Shown in pieces: positions 7,868-15,808 of a stretch of DNA of 64,000 bases. This DNA is from Thermohalobaculum sp050043005 (lineage in GTDB: Bacteria > Pseudomonadota > Alphaproteobacteria > Rhodobacterales > Rhodobacteraceae), in NCBI GenBank assembly GCA_050043005.1, contig JBHJIZ010000060.1, positions 8,327 to 72,326 on the forward strand, in the 5' to 3' direction. The position numbers and the translations under genes are program-made. Positions within the stretch are counted from its first letter, which is position 1; each line of letters opens with the position of its first letter. The notes beneath the pieces were generated by a model. It ran no database searches, had not been told where the DNA came from, and saw nothing but the letters and a program-made list of their open reading frames with translations.

Positions 7868-9577
7868 TCAGACAAAGATGAAGTCATCGGCGGTCAGGTC
7901 TGACACGAGCAACGCGCGGGCCGAGTCCGAGACCCAGACGGTCTCGTCTTCATGCGATACCAGGATCTGACCGGGCCTTCGTTCGACAAGCGACAGATCC
8001 GTGAAGTTCTCCGCGCCCCAGGCAGAGACATCGATCTTGTCGGAGTTGTCCTGGTAGTCCTTGATCGAGTCGACCTCGCCGTCCGCCGAGAGGACGAACT
8101 GATCGCCCCCGCCGCGCCCGAACATCGTGTCGCGTCCTGCACCGTCGTGGATTTCTTCCGCTGCGATTGTGCCGATCAACCGGTCATCGCCAGAGGTGCC
8201 CGTCACAACCGGCAGCGGTGCGTTCGGATCTGTAAAGACGAAGTCGTCAGTTGCGAAGTCAGCTGCCTCGAGCGTGCGATTTGTGTCGGCAACAACGATC
8301 GTCTCGTCACCGAACGAGATGACAACCCGGCCTGGCCGGTGATCCGAGATTGTGAGCTCGACGAAGGAAAAGACGCTCCACTCGGACACGTCGATAATGT
8401 CGGCGCCATCCTCGAAATCGACGATGATGTCGTGTTTGCTGTCCGCGGACATGCGGAACGTGTCGGCCCCGGCCCCGCCTGTCATGCGGTCCAGTCCAAG
8501 ACCATCTATGAACACGTCGTTGCCCGCACCGCCGTCGAGGACATCACGCCCCTGGCCTGCGGTCAGAGTATCGTCTCCGTCGCCGCCATACAGGAAATCG
8601 GTCCCGATCCCACCGTCCAGCGAGTCTGCGCCGTCGCCACCGTCCAAGGTGTCAAACCCGTGCCCGCCCACCAGCACGTCGTCGCCTGCGCCACCCGCAA
8701 GGTCGTCATCGCCGCCGTTGCCGTCCAGTGTATCGGCATTGATACCGCCGATGATGTCTTCATTCAGCGACGTGCCCTCGACGCTTGTATGCGCGCTGCC
8801 GAGCGTCTGCCCGGACACCAGAGTCGCCCGCGCAAAATCGTCGGCATTCAATCCAGCAGCGTCGATGGTGGCGCCAAGTTCCGTGTAGATATCGCCCAAC
8901 GGCTCGAAGCCCGTAGAGTGCAGCCCGCCGACGTATTGAATGTCCAGGCTGACGATCCCGGCCAGATACGTCTCCTGAATTCCGTCACCGTCCACGTCGT
9001 TCGTCAGCCACATGCCCGAGCCGCTCTGCCCGGAATAGACCTGCATCCCGATGTTCGATGACAGAACGGTCATGTCTCCGTTGCCGGTCGGCACGGTCAG
9101 ATGCGAGTTGGTCGCAAGTGTCCCGGACACTTCGACCATGGTGGATCCATCGAAACCGCCATCGACCGGAAAGCCATAGGTCGTCAGCGATCCGCTTGCC
9201 TCATTGGGGTCGGCATAGATGATCATCGGGATCGAGACATCGGTGGTATCGGCGCTCAGGACTGATGAGATGTCCGATCCACCGTCCGTGCCCCATCCGT
9301 GGTTCGTAAACGTGTCGGAAAAATCAGGCCCGGCAATGGTGTGGGTCAGTGGTGCCACCAGGCCCTCACCGGTCGTGAGCCGGTAATCGTCAGCCGAACG
9401 CGGAGCATCCGGGTTCACGAACTGAAAAAAGACATGCCCGGCACTGAGATAGAGACCGCCGCCAATGTGAACAAGCGTACCGTCCTGATCCGATGTCGTC
9501 GCGTTGCGCGTCCGGTCAACCGACGCGGTCGCAAGGGAACGTGCGGCCGTCGTGTTCGTATCGACAGGCGTTGCCAT
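7868..9577 (-). CDS. RTX-type secreted serine protease (S1 fold with hemolysin-type calcium repeats)
   Basis: The protein has 569 residues. The first half is a trypsin/glutamyl-endopeptidase-like domain with LSAGHV (catalytic His, near residue 48), GGSDISS (probable Asp) and GQSGSGMW (catalytic Ser, near residue 185). The middle holds about ten glycine/aspartate-rich nonapeptides such as GGAGDDVLV and GGDGADSLD, which form a calcium-binding beta-roll. The C-terminal quarter carries two related modules ending DLTADDFIFV, typical of the C-terminal signal of type I secretion substrates. There is no Sec signal peptide. It is therefore likely exported directly outside the cell, perhaps by the ATPase/adaptor pair at 45-48 kb. 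Start ATG follows GAGGACC. Its stop lies 8 bases from the convergent kinase gene. Confidence 0.85.
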   Translation of the reverse strand: MATPVDTNTTAARSLATASVDRTRNATTSDQDGTLVHIGGGLYLSAGHVFFQFVNPDAPRSADDYRLTTGEGLVAPLTHTIAGPDFSDTFTNHGWGTDGGSDISSVLSADTTDVSIPMIIYADPNEASGSLTTYGFPVDGGFDGSTMVEVSGTLATNSHLTVPTGNGDMTVLSSNIGMQVYSGQSGSGMWLTNDVDGDGIQETYLAGIVSLDIQYVGGLHSTGFEPLGDIYTELGATIDAAGLNADDFARATLVSGQTLGSAHTSVEGTSLNEDIIGGINADTLDGNGGDDDLAGGAGDDVLVGGHGFDTLDGGDGADSLDGGIGTDFLYGGDGDDTLTAGQGRDVLDGGAGNDVFIDGLGLDRMTGGAGADTFRMSADSKHDIIVDFEDGADIIDVSEWSVFSFVELTISDHRPGRVVISFGDETIVVADTNRTLEAADFATDDFVFTDPNAPLPVVTGTSGDDRLIGTIAAEEIHDGAGRDTMFGRGGGDQFVLSADGEVDSIKDYQDNSDKIDVSAWGAENFTDLSLVERRPGQILVSHEDETVWVSDSARALLVSDLTADDFIFV

Positions 9578-9708
9578 ACAGGTCCTCGATCGTATTTCGG
9601 CGTGGCCACGATCTTTACCAGCGCATTTTTGACAAACTTTGAACGAATGCGGTTAATCGCAAATCCCTTAAAAATCGTCGGAACTGATCGAGAGCACTGC
9701 GCGGCGTC

Positions 9709-10050
9709 TCAACTCATCCGCGCACCATTTGGAACCGGATGTTCCAGCGACAGCAGGACAACCCGGCCTTCATCATCATGGGCGCCGAGCGTCAAAACCT
9801 CGGACATGAACGGACCGATCTGGCGCGGCGGAAAGTTCACCACGGCCATCACCTGACGGCCAATAATCTGCTCGGGCGTGTAGTGTTCGGTGATCTGGGC
9901 CGAGGTTTTCTTGACACCGATCTCGTCACCAAAGTCGATCCAAAGCTTCATCGCCGGTTTGCGCGCCTCTGGAAACGGCTGCGCGTCAGTGACGGTCCCG
10001 GCGCGGATATCAACTTTCAGGAAATCGTCGAAACTGATCTGGTCGCTCAT
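9709..10050 (-). CDS. csaA: tRNA-binding protein CsaA
   Basis: A 113-residue single-domain protein with the EMAP/Trbp111-type OB fold. Visible features are FLKVDIRAGTV at the start, the central KLWIDFG and KKTSAQIT segment, and NFPPRQIGPFMSEVLTLGA, all characteristic of CsaA. Homodimers bind tRNA; in Bacillus subtilis CsaA also has chaperone activity linked to protein export. Length matches the family (about 110 residues). The gene lies downstream of the phasin gene on the same strand, but a terminator at 10106-10135 separates them. Confidence 0.93.
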   Translation of the reverse strand: MSDQISFDDFLKVDIRAGTVTDAQPFPEARKPAMKLWIDFGDEIGVKKTSAQITEHYTPEQIIGRQVMAVVNFPPRQIGPFMSEVLTLGAHDDEGRVVLLSLEHPVPNGARMS

Positions 10051-10105
10051 GATAGGCCCTCCCGCGGCGCGATGGCCTAGTCCGGACCGGGTGATCAGGC
10101 AACAG

Positions 10106-10135
10106 AAAACCGCCCGCGAGGGAGGACGCGGACGG
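10106..10135 (-). terminator. Rho-independent terminator after the phasin gene
   Basis: Read on the minus strand, CCGTCCGCG and CGCGGGCGG form a 9-base-pair stem (one G-U pair) with an 8-base loop, followed directly by TTTTC. It lies 53 bases after the phasin stop codon and before csaA. Confidence 0.7.
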
Positions 10136-10188
10136 TCTCATGAGGCGACGGATGGGAGATATCCGCCGCCCAAGGGGTCAAGTCTTGG

Positions 10189-10674
10189 TCAGTTGGACAG
10201 CTTGCCGGCTGCGTCCTTCATCTCGGCGAAGGCTTCCTCGGCGCGTGCCTTGAGGATCTCAAATGCACCGCTGTTCGTGGTGCTGGCCATTTCGGTGACT
10301 TCCTTGAGGTCCGCCATGGCTTTTTCCATGGTGGTCTTCAGCGTCTCGTAGTTCGCCTGAGCCGTCTCGACGGACATCGACTGTCCCTGCAGGGCGTTGA
10401 TCCGATCCTTGGTCTGGGCGATTGCAGCTTCGAACATTTCGGTCTGGCGCTTGGCGATCGCGGCGTAGCCCGAGTAGGCTGCCTTGTTCGCTTCCACGAA
10501 TGCTGCAACGTTCTTCTTCTGGGCTTCCTGGAAGGCGCCCATGTCGAATGCCGGGAACTCAGGCATCTTGTCGAAGCCTGGCATTGCGTCAAAACCCGGC
10601 ATTTTATCGAAGCCCGGAACCTTCATTGCGTCTGTCATTGCATTGAAGTCAAAGAACGGAAACTTGTCCATCAT
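10189..10674 (-). CDS. Phasin family protein (PHA granule-associated)
   Basis: The protein has 161 residues with start ATG at 10674 (AGGAG, 7 bases upstream). A helical, alanine- and glutamate-rich phasin domain spans about residues 45-155, including AFVEANKAAYSGYAAIAKRQTEMFE, which is the usual granule-surface region in shortened form of the family. An unusual N-terminal segment (residues 19-41) repeats the motif PGFDKM/PGFDAM three times. Phasins coat polyhydroxyalkanoate granules and set their number and size. No PHA synthase or depolymerase is in the window. The gene is followed by its own terminator, and a 13-base-pair inverted repeat lies 61 bases upstream of the start, which may be a repressor site. 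Confidence 0.85.
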   Translation of the reverse strand: MMDKFPFFDFNAMTDAMKVPGFDKMPGFDAMPGFDKMPEFPAFDMGAFQEAQKKNVAAFVEANKAAYSGYAAIAKRQTEMFEAAIAQTKDRINALQGQSMSVETAQANYETLKTTMEKAMADLKEVTEMASTTNSGAFEILKARAEEAFAEMKDAAGKLSN

Positions 10675-10734
10675 CGGTCTGCTCCTGAGTTCGGGACCTG
10701 TCGGTATGACCTGCCCTTATCGTCTGGAACTAAT

Positions 10735-10784
10735 ATTGTGCGCCGCAACAAGATTTGCAAGCATTTTTTTGTGCGGCGCACAAT
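10735..10784. promoter_or_regulatory. Inverted repeat upstream of the phasin gene (candidate operator)
   Basis: ATTGTGCGCCGCA (10735-10747) is repeated inverted as TGCGGCGCACAAT (10772-10784), a perfect 13-base arm with a 24-base AT-rich spacer. It lies 61 bases before the phasin start. Phasin genes are usually repressed by PhaR, which prefers TGC/GCA-rich sites, so an operator is likely. No T-tract follows on either strand, which argues against a terminator. Confidence 0.5.
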
Positions 10785-10820
10785 TCTCAATTATCCCTTT
10801 GTTTCAAGGGACTTTTCGGC

Positions 10821-11324
10821 TCAGGCCGTCCCGTAGGCGTCGTCGATCGCAATGGTCATCGCCTCTTCCGGCGACTGGTTCGACCATCCGACCAACTGAT
10901 ACGCCGGGTAGAACTTCTCGGCATAGGCAACGGCTGTCATCACCATCGCTTCGATCTGCTCCACAGTTGCCGTGGCGCCGCCGGCCAGGGTCAGCCCGTA
11001 ACGGAAAGCCATCATCTTGTGTTCTGGCCACAAGGTGAAACTGCCACCCCAGACCCGGTCGTTGATCATGTTGATCAGGGACAGCATCTCGTCCATGCGT
11101 TCTTCAGGTGGCGTCAACTCGAAGGTGCACACCAGGCGAAGCATGTCATCATAGCTCGACCAGTTGAGGTTTACGGAATAGACGCGCCAGTGGCCTTCGA
11201 TCGCCATAGCGATTTGGTCTTCACCGACACGGTCAAACTCCCAGTCGGCGTGTTCTGCGACCGTCTCGACGATGTCGATCGGGTGAATATCGGCGGATAA
11301 GAATTCATGCTCGAGTGCTGACAT
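10821..11324 (-). CDS. YbjN domain-containing protein
   Basis: A 167-residue cytoplasmic protein from the ATG at 11324, which follows GTGAGG; a second ATG at 11387 lacks a ribosome site. The sequence shows the YbjN layout, a fold resembling type III secretion chaperones: an alpha-beta domain with DRVGEDQIAMAIEG, then YSVNLNWSS, LRLVCTFEL and MINDRVWGGSF. The C-terminal helix contains MTIAIDDAYGTA. YbjN-type proteins affect stress tolerance and motility in enterobacteria, but their biochemical role is not known. It stands alone, with the phasin gene downstream on the same strand after 146 bases. Confidence 0.8.
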   Translation of the reverse strand: MSALEHEFLSADIHPIDIVETVAEHADWEFDRVGEDQIAMAIEGHWRVYSVNLNWSSYDDMLRLVCTFELTPPEERMDEMLSLINMINDRVWGGSFTLWPEHKMMAFRYGLTLAGGATATVEQIEAMVMTAVAYAEKFYPAYQLVGWSNQSPEEAMTIAIDDAYGTA

Positions 11325-11486
11325 TGCCTCACTGCCCCATTTTTGGTGGCGCTGTGAGGTAGGCTCACAGAGCCCCTGGGTTGCCATATACCGGGCGTCT
11401 GCTCTGACCGCCCACGAGATATGGTGTCAGGAAACCAGGGGATGTAAAGATGATTCTCGTGCCATCAAAAAAGATTCACAGGTTTC

Positions 11487-11495
11487 TGTGGATAA
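11487..11495. promoter_or_regulatory. Consensus DnaA box in an intergenic region
   Basis: TGTGGATAA is the exact complement of the strict DnaA box TTATCCACA. It is preceded by a GATTC methylation site (11473-11477) and lies inside the small inverted repeat CACAG-gttt-CTGTG. It sits between the YbjN gene start and the end of the small membrane protein gene. A single box does not make an origin; regulatory meaning is unproven. Confidence 0.35.
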
Positions 11496-11523
11496 ATCTC
11501 GCACGCGGCAGCGGAGACCGCGG

Positions 11524-11739
11524 TCAATCGCCGAACGGATTGCTGCCACTTGCAGCACCGAACCAGAGAAAGACCAACCAGAGCACGCCGACCCCGATCA
11601 GGGCCATGCCACCCCACAGAACAAACTCGATCTCGAACGTGACACCGCCATATACGACCGCGCCCCCGACAAAGATCAGAATGATCGGGATCAGCAGGAT
11701 TAGCAGCGCCCGGAACAGAGACTTCAAGAGGTCAATCAT
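11524..11739 (-). CDS. Small two-helix membrane protein
   Basis: A 71-residue protein with two predicted transmembrane helices: about residues 9-31 (ALLILLIPIILIFVGGAVV) and 40-61 (WGGMALIGVGVLWLVFLWF). A short tail ends NPFGD. Its ATG overlaps the stop codon of the upstream DMT transporter gene by four bases (ATGA), so translation is probably coupled. It is the last gene of the ubiK-DMT operon. I do not recognise a family; it could be a subunit or regulator of the transporter. Coding status rests on the overlap, hydrophobic pattern and absence of a competing frame. Confidence 0.65.
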   Translation of the reverse strand: MIDLLKSLFRALLILLIPIILIFVGGAVVYGGVTFEIEFVLWGGMALIGVGVLWLVFLWFGAASGSNPFGD

Positions 11740-12647
11740 GTGCGCTCCCTCGGTTGAACCAGCGCCAGCCCTACCATCATAAGCGCCAGAGAGCCCCAGA
11801 CCCAGACCGAGTTCTGCTCGCCCAGAACGATGATGCCTAGGAAAACACCTGCCAGGGTGACTATGTAGCCAACCTGCGCCGCGAACACCGGGCCCGCACG
11901 CGAGATCAGCCAGACGAAACCCGCATATGCCCCGACATGGCAGGCAGTCATGGCGAGCAGTGACATCTCCGCCAGATCGAACGCCCCGAGCACCATCACC
12001 TCGCCGGTGAAGAACACCGCAGGAAGAAGCAGAAGCAATGCCGCCCAGAACAGACCGCACATGGTCTGCATCGGGTCGATGTCCCTGGGTTGCGCCTTGG
12101 CGATGTAGATGTTCTCGATCGTATAGCAGAGGCTCGTCAGAACCGGCAGCACCAACCAAGCGGCCTTTTCCGGATCCGGCAAACTGGCGTCCGGCACGAC
12201 CAGCAGCAGAACGGCAGCCGCGCCGAAGACGAGGCCAAGGCTGCGCACGGGTTCAATCTGCTCCATCCGGATCAGAACCGCGCCCAGATAGGTCATGATC
12301 GGAACCATCGCGATCACGATCGACATCACGCCGACGGGCAGATGTTGCATCCCGGTGTAACCGAGCACATGCGGCAGGGCCGTGCCTGTCAGCCCGCAGA
12401 TTGCATAGAAGATCAGATGACGCCGCTGTAGCGGCAGTCTCTGGCCGCGGACTAGCACGATCGCCGCCAGCGCGACAGCGCCCAGGACCGTCCCGGTAAA
12501 ACTGATGCCGACCGGGTGATGCCCGGCGCTGACAATCAGTTTCGATAAAAGCTGCGTGCTGCCCCATGCCAAACCGCACAGCAGCATGGCAATCCAGAAG
12601 ACAGCATTGCTCCGAAAGGCCGAGCCAGCGGCAAGACGCTCAGCCAT
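11736..12647 (-). CDS. DMT superfamily (EamA) transporter
   Basis: The protein has 303 residues and about ten hydrophobic segments arranged as two EamA repeats. The first covers roughly residues 17-145 and includes the motif of a helix end followed by ISFTGTVLGAVALAAI. The second covers residues 160-295 and ends in the usual GVFLGIIVLGEQ and SLALMMVGLALV signature. Such inner-membrane proteins export amino acids, metabolites or drugs; the substrate is not predictable. The gene starts 12 bases after ubiK and its stop overlaps the start of the small membrane protein gene, so the three form one operon. Confidence 0.88.
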   Translation of the reverse strand: MAERLAAGSAFRSNAVFWIAMLLCGLAWGSTQLLSKLIVSAGHHPVGISFTGTVLGAVALAAIVLVRGQRLPLQRRHLIFYAICGLTGTALPHVLGYTGMQHLPVGVMSIVIAMVPIMTYLGAVLIRMEQIEPVRSLGLVFGAAAVLLLVVPDASLPDPEKAAWLVLPVLTSLCYTIENIYIAKAQPRDIDPMQTMCGLFWAALLLLLPAVFFTGEVMVLGAFDLAEMSLLAMTACHVGAYAGFVWLISRAGPVFAAQVGYIVTLAGVFLGIIVLGEQNSVWVWGSLALMMVGLALVQPRERT

Positions 12648-12659
12648 GGACCACCAACA

Positions 12660-12914
12660 TCAAGGGGTGTCCGAGATCTTAGCCTCCAGCACAGCGATAC
12701 GCTCCTGCAGGGTTTCGTTTTCCGCGCGCGCCCTGATCGCCATTTCGCGTACGGCATCGAACTCTTCACGCGTGACCAGATTGCTCTCGGCGAGGAACCG
12801 TTCGAGCATGCCACGCATCGCCGTTTGCGCTTCATCGCGCGCGCCCTGTGCGACGCCTGCGGCGTTGGTCATCAACTGACTGAGATCGTCAAAGAATTTC
12901 GAACGGGTCTGCAT
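12660..12914 (-). CDS. ubiK: Ubiquinone biosynthesis accessory factor UbiK (BMFP family)
   Basis: An 84-residue protein from the ATG at 12914 (MQTRSKFFDDL, the typical start of the family). An amphipathic N-terminal helix is followed by a long C-terminal coiled coil (about residues 45-80, MAIRARAENETLQERIAVLEAKI) that trimerises in YqiC/UbiK. The family supports the ubiquinone-synthesis complex and membrane fusogenic activity. An upstream in-frame extension to 13013 is not needed. The first gene of an operon with the DMT transporter, divergent from the MetE-like gene with 146 bases between starts. Confidence 0.88.
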   Translation of the reverse strand: MQTRSKFFDDLSQLMTNAAGVAQGARDEAQTAMRGMLERFLAESNLVTREEFDAVREMAIRARAENETLQERIAVLEAKISDTP

Positions 12915-13060
12915 GCTTTCACCGCCTGTCACGTCGACCGGGTATATGGGTTCAAGCCACCGCATGGCAACCGTGCTCGCGCTTGCCGGCAGACGACGTT
13001 GCGGTGATAACACGCAACATTACGAGACGGGCCCGAGCCCGCGCGCCGGGAGGGCCGTCC

Positions 13061-14170
13061 ATGCCAAAACCACCGTTCCGCGCCGACCATGTCGGCAGCC
13101 TGTTGCGTCCCGACAGCGTGAAGCAGGCGCGCAAGAAACACTTCGAAGATGGTTCTCTACCCGCTTCTGGCCTGGCTGATATCGAGGATTCTGCAATCCG
13201 GGATTCGATCAAGATGCAGGAAGAGGTCGGTTTGAAAGCTGTCACGGATGGCGAGGCGCGACGATCATTCTGGCACTACGACTTCATGGGAATGCTGACC
13301 GGACTGGATCTGGTCGAACGCGACGAGGGCGTGCAGTTCGCAGGGGTCAAACTGCGTCCAATCTTCCCGACAATCTCGGGACGCCTGGACTTTCCAAACG
13401 ATCATCCGATGCTGGAGCATTACCGCTTCGTCGCAGCGATCACATCCGTGACGCCGAAAATTTCGATCCCCGGACCATCCTGCTGTCACTTCCGCACTGC
13501 GCCGGAGGACATCGCAGTTCCCGACTATCGGGACATCGAAAACTTCACCTCGGCCATTGCGGCAACATACAAAAAGGCTGTCCAGGCGTTCTACGACGCA
13601 GGCTGCCGCTATTTGCAGATGGACGACATCTTCTTTGCCTATCTGTGCGACCCAAAGCACCGGGCCGAGAAACGGGCGCAAGGTCAGGATCCCGACTGGC
13701 TGATCAGCCGCTATGCGTGGATGATGCACGAGGCCATCAAGGACCGCCCCGCCGACATGGTGATCGCAATGCACATGTGCAGAGGAAACTTCCGGTCGAC
13801 GCATGCCGCCGAGGGTGCGTATGACCCGGCTGCGGACGCCGTATTCAATCAGACCGGTGTGGACATCTTCTTCATGGAGTATGACACCGAACGCGCCGGT
13901 GGCCTGGAACCCCTTCGACTGCTTTCAAAGGGGCTGCAGCGCGTTATGCCGGGCTTCATCACAACCAAAACCGCCCCGCTCGAGGATATCGACCATCTGC
14001 GTCGCAAGTTCGACGAAGCCGGAAAGCACGCCGATCTCGATCAGCTCGGCATCGCGCCGCAATGCGGGTTCGCCTCGACCGAAGAAGGCAATACCCTTAC
14101 CCAGGACGATCAACGCCGGAAGCTGGAGCTTGTCGTACAGACGGCCGAGGCGATCTGGGGCGGGGTATAA
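13061..14170 (+). CDS. MetE-like (cobalamin-independent methionine synthase family) methyltransferase
   Basis: The protein has 369 residues, starting at the ATG at 13061 behind GGGAGGG. It corresponds to the C-terminal catalytic half of MetE only. The Zn ligands are all visible: His238 and Cys240 in MHMCRGN, Glu273 in FFMEYD, and Cys335 in PQCGFAS. The N-terminal RADHVGSLLRP is the usual start of stand-alone members. These single-domain proteins (as in YxjG/YxjH of Bacillus) transfer a methyl group to a thiol such as homocysteine, but the methyl donor is uncertain because the N-terminal folate-binding half is missing. The RDD protein gene follows after 17 bases. No methionine riboswitch was seen in the short leader. 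Confidence 0.87.
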   Translation: MPKPPFRADHVGSLLRPDSVKQARKKHFEDGSLPASGLADIEDSAIRDSIKMQEEVGLKAVTDGEARRSFWHYDFMGMLTGLDLVERDEGVQFAGVKLRPIFPTISGRLDFPNDHPMLEHYRFVAAITSVTPKISIPGPSCCHFRTAPEDIAVPDYRDIENFTSAIAATYKKAVQAFYDAGCRYLQMDDIFFAYLCDPKHRAEKRAQGQDPDWLISRYAWMMHEAIKDRPADMVIAMHMCRGNFRSTHAAEGAYDPAADAVFNQTGVDIFFMEYDTERAGGLEPLRLLSKGLQRVMPGFITTKTAPLEDIDHLRRKFDEAGKHADLDQLGIAPQCGFASTEEGNTLTQDDQRRKLELVVQTAEAIWGGV

Positions 14171-14187
14171 GGTAAAGAGACCGGACA

Positions 14188-14637
14188 ATGGGCATACCCG
14201 ATCCGCACCGCGACCCGCAGTTCTATGCCGGCGTGCCCCTCAGGCGCTTCGTGGCGTTCATCATAGACTCCCTGATCATCCTGTTTCTGCTTCTCTGCTT
14301 GGCGTTCGTCGCGGGAGTTCTGTCTTTGGGCTTGGTCTTTCTTGCCGGACCGCTCTTGTTGCTGATGTTCGGTGCGGTCGGCTTCCTCTACCGCTGGATC
14401 CTGATCGTACAACGCTCGGCGACCATCGGCATGATCATCACCGGCCTCGAGATTCGCGACCGCGACGGCAATCGCATGGGGCAACTCACGGCCTTCATCC
14501 ATACGGCAGGGTTCTACGCCAGCTACTTCTTCTTGCCCTTGTTGTTCATCGGATGGTTCCTGATGTTCACCGCTCCGCACCGGCGCGCCATGCATGACCT
14601 GATTCTCGGGTCGGTCGTGATCAATCGGCCGGCTTGA
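14188..14637 (+). CDS. RDD family membrane protein
   Basis: A 149-residue inner-membrane protein with three to four hydrophobic segments (about residues 18-45, 48-70 and 104-125). The defining residues of the family are present: Arg in LRRFVAFIID, the Asp of that segment, and the final Asp in RRAMHDLILGSVVI. RDD proteins are poorly characterised; some are Na+/H+ antiporters or assist other membrane proteins. It is 17 bases downstream of the MetE-like gene and probably cotranscribed with it. Confidence 0.88.
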   Translation: MGIPDPHRDPQFYAGVPLRRFVAFIIDSLIILFLLLCLAFVAGVLSLGLVFLAGPLLLLMFGAVGFLYRWILIVQRSATIGMIITGLEIRDRDGNRMGQLTAFIHTAGFYASYFFLPLLFIGWFLMFTAPHRRAMHDLILGSVVINRPA

Positions 14638-14815
14638 TCACGACTCTGTTCTTCGATGCAGAATGCAACGATTTTCCGCACCGTGGTGGATTGTGCTTCG
14701 CCGAGACAAACACAAATGAATTTGATCCAATTTTCTCTAAATCTGACGTTCGCGCCGCGTGACAAGCCCTGCGAATCCGCTATCGTTAGGTGGAAATTAT
14801 CTTTCCGGAGTTTGA

Positions 14816-15616
14816 ATGAGCCACCACGAAACCTCCTTAAAGGCGCAATTCTACCTGACCGCGCCCCAGCCTTGCGCCTATCTTGAAGGCCGCGAGGAAA
14901 GGAAGGTATTCACGACGCTCAACGGGACCTCCGCGATCGCAGTCAACGATGCGCTCAGCCAAAAGGGCTTCCGTCGCAGCCAGTCGGTCATTTACAGACC
15001 CGCATGTGTCGGATGCTCGGCCTGTTTGTCGATCCGGGTGCCGGTGTCTTCGTTCGCACCGGGCAAGACCCAGCGCCGTATCCTGCGCCGGAATGCAGGT
15101 CTGACCCGCCGCCCGTGCGAGGCGTGGGCGACAGAAACGCAGTTCGCGCTGTTCCGCAGTTACCTGGCGGATCGGCATGCTGATGGCGGCATGGCGGACA
15201 TGGATGCCTTCGACTATGCATCGATGGTGGATGAGACGCCCGTCAACTCGATGGTCGTCGAGTACCATGACATTGACGAGGAATCCGGCGACAGCAAGCT
15301 CGTCGCATCATGCCTCAGCGACATCCTTGGTGACGGCTTGTCGATGGTCTATTCATTCTTCGACCCGGCCTACAGTGATCGCAGCCTCGGCAGCTACATG
15401 ATCCTGGATCATATCGAAATGGCCCGCGAGATGGCGCTGGAGCACGTGTATCTTGGCTACTGGGTCGCCGGATCGCGCAAGATGGACTACAAGATTGGGT
15501 TCCGGCCGTTCGAGTTATGTGACGGTTCGAACTGGCAGCGGTTCGACAACCGGGAAATGTTCGACGATTGGCAGGAACGGCGGATGACGCTGATCCAGGA
15601 CCGTCTCCTCGGCTAA
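14816..15616 (+). CDS. bpt: Aspartate/glutamate leucyltransferase (Bpt-type aminoacyl-protein transferase)
   Basis: The protein has 266 residues and the N-end-rule aminoacyl-tRNA-protein transferase fold. The N-terminal domain carries PCAYLEGREERKVF and a Cys-rich element CVGCSAC. The C-terminal GNAT-like domain contains SMVYSFFDPAYSDRSLGSYMIL and YLGYWVAGSRKMDYKIGFRPFE, strongly conserved in Bpt. The enzyme attaches Leu from Leu-tRNA to N-terminal Asp or Glu, marking proteins for ClpAP degradation through ClpS. In databases this family is often labelled arginyltransferase. Length is as expected. The start follows CCGGAG. It stands alone. Confidence 0.92.
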   Translation: MSHHETSLKAQFYLTAPQPCAYLEGREERKVFTTLNGTSAIAVNDALSQKGFRRSQSVIYRPACVGCSACLSIRVPVSSFAPGKTQRRILRRNAGLTRRPCEAWATETQFALFRSYLADRHADGGMADMDAFDYASMVDETPVNSMVVEYHDIDEESGDSKLVASCLSDILGDGLSMVYSFFDPAYSDRSLGSYMILDHIEMAREMALEHVYLGYWVAGSRKMDYKIGFRPFELCDGSNWQRFDNREMFDDWQERRMTLIQDRLLG

Positions 15617-15808
15617 TATAAACACGCCGGCATTGGAGCCTTTCCGGCTCGGACAGCGATCAAAACCGCCTCGCCCAGACACTGGCGATTTTTCGCCACT
15701 TTCCGGTGCGATGAATTTACAAAAGCATTGCAAGCTCTATTGTGCGCGCAATCGAGAACAGTTGGCGGTTCCGAAGTTCGGGCGCCAGGGGGTATCGAGG
15801 GGAAAGCG

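Noticed and set aside
12983..13060. SAM or cobalamin riboswitch before the MetE-like gene
   Set aside because: The leader is under 150 bases with no recognisable riboswitch core.
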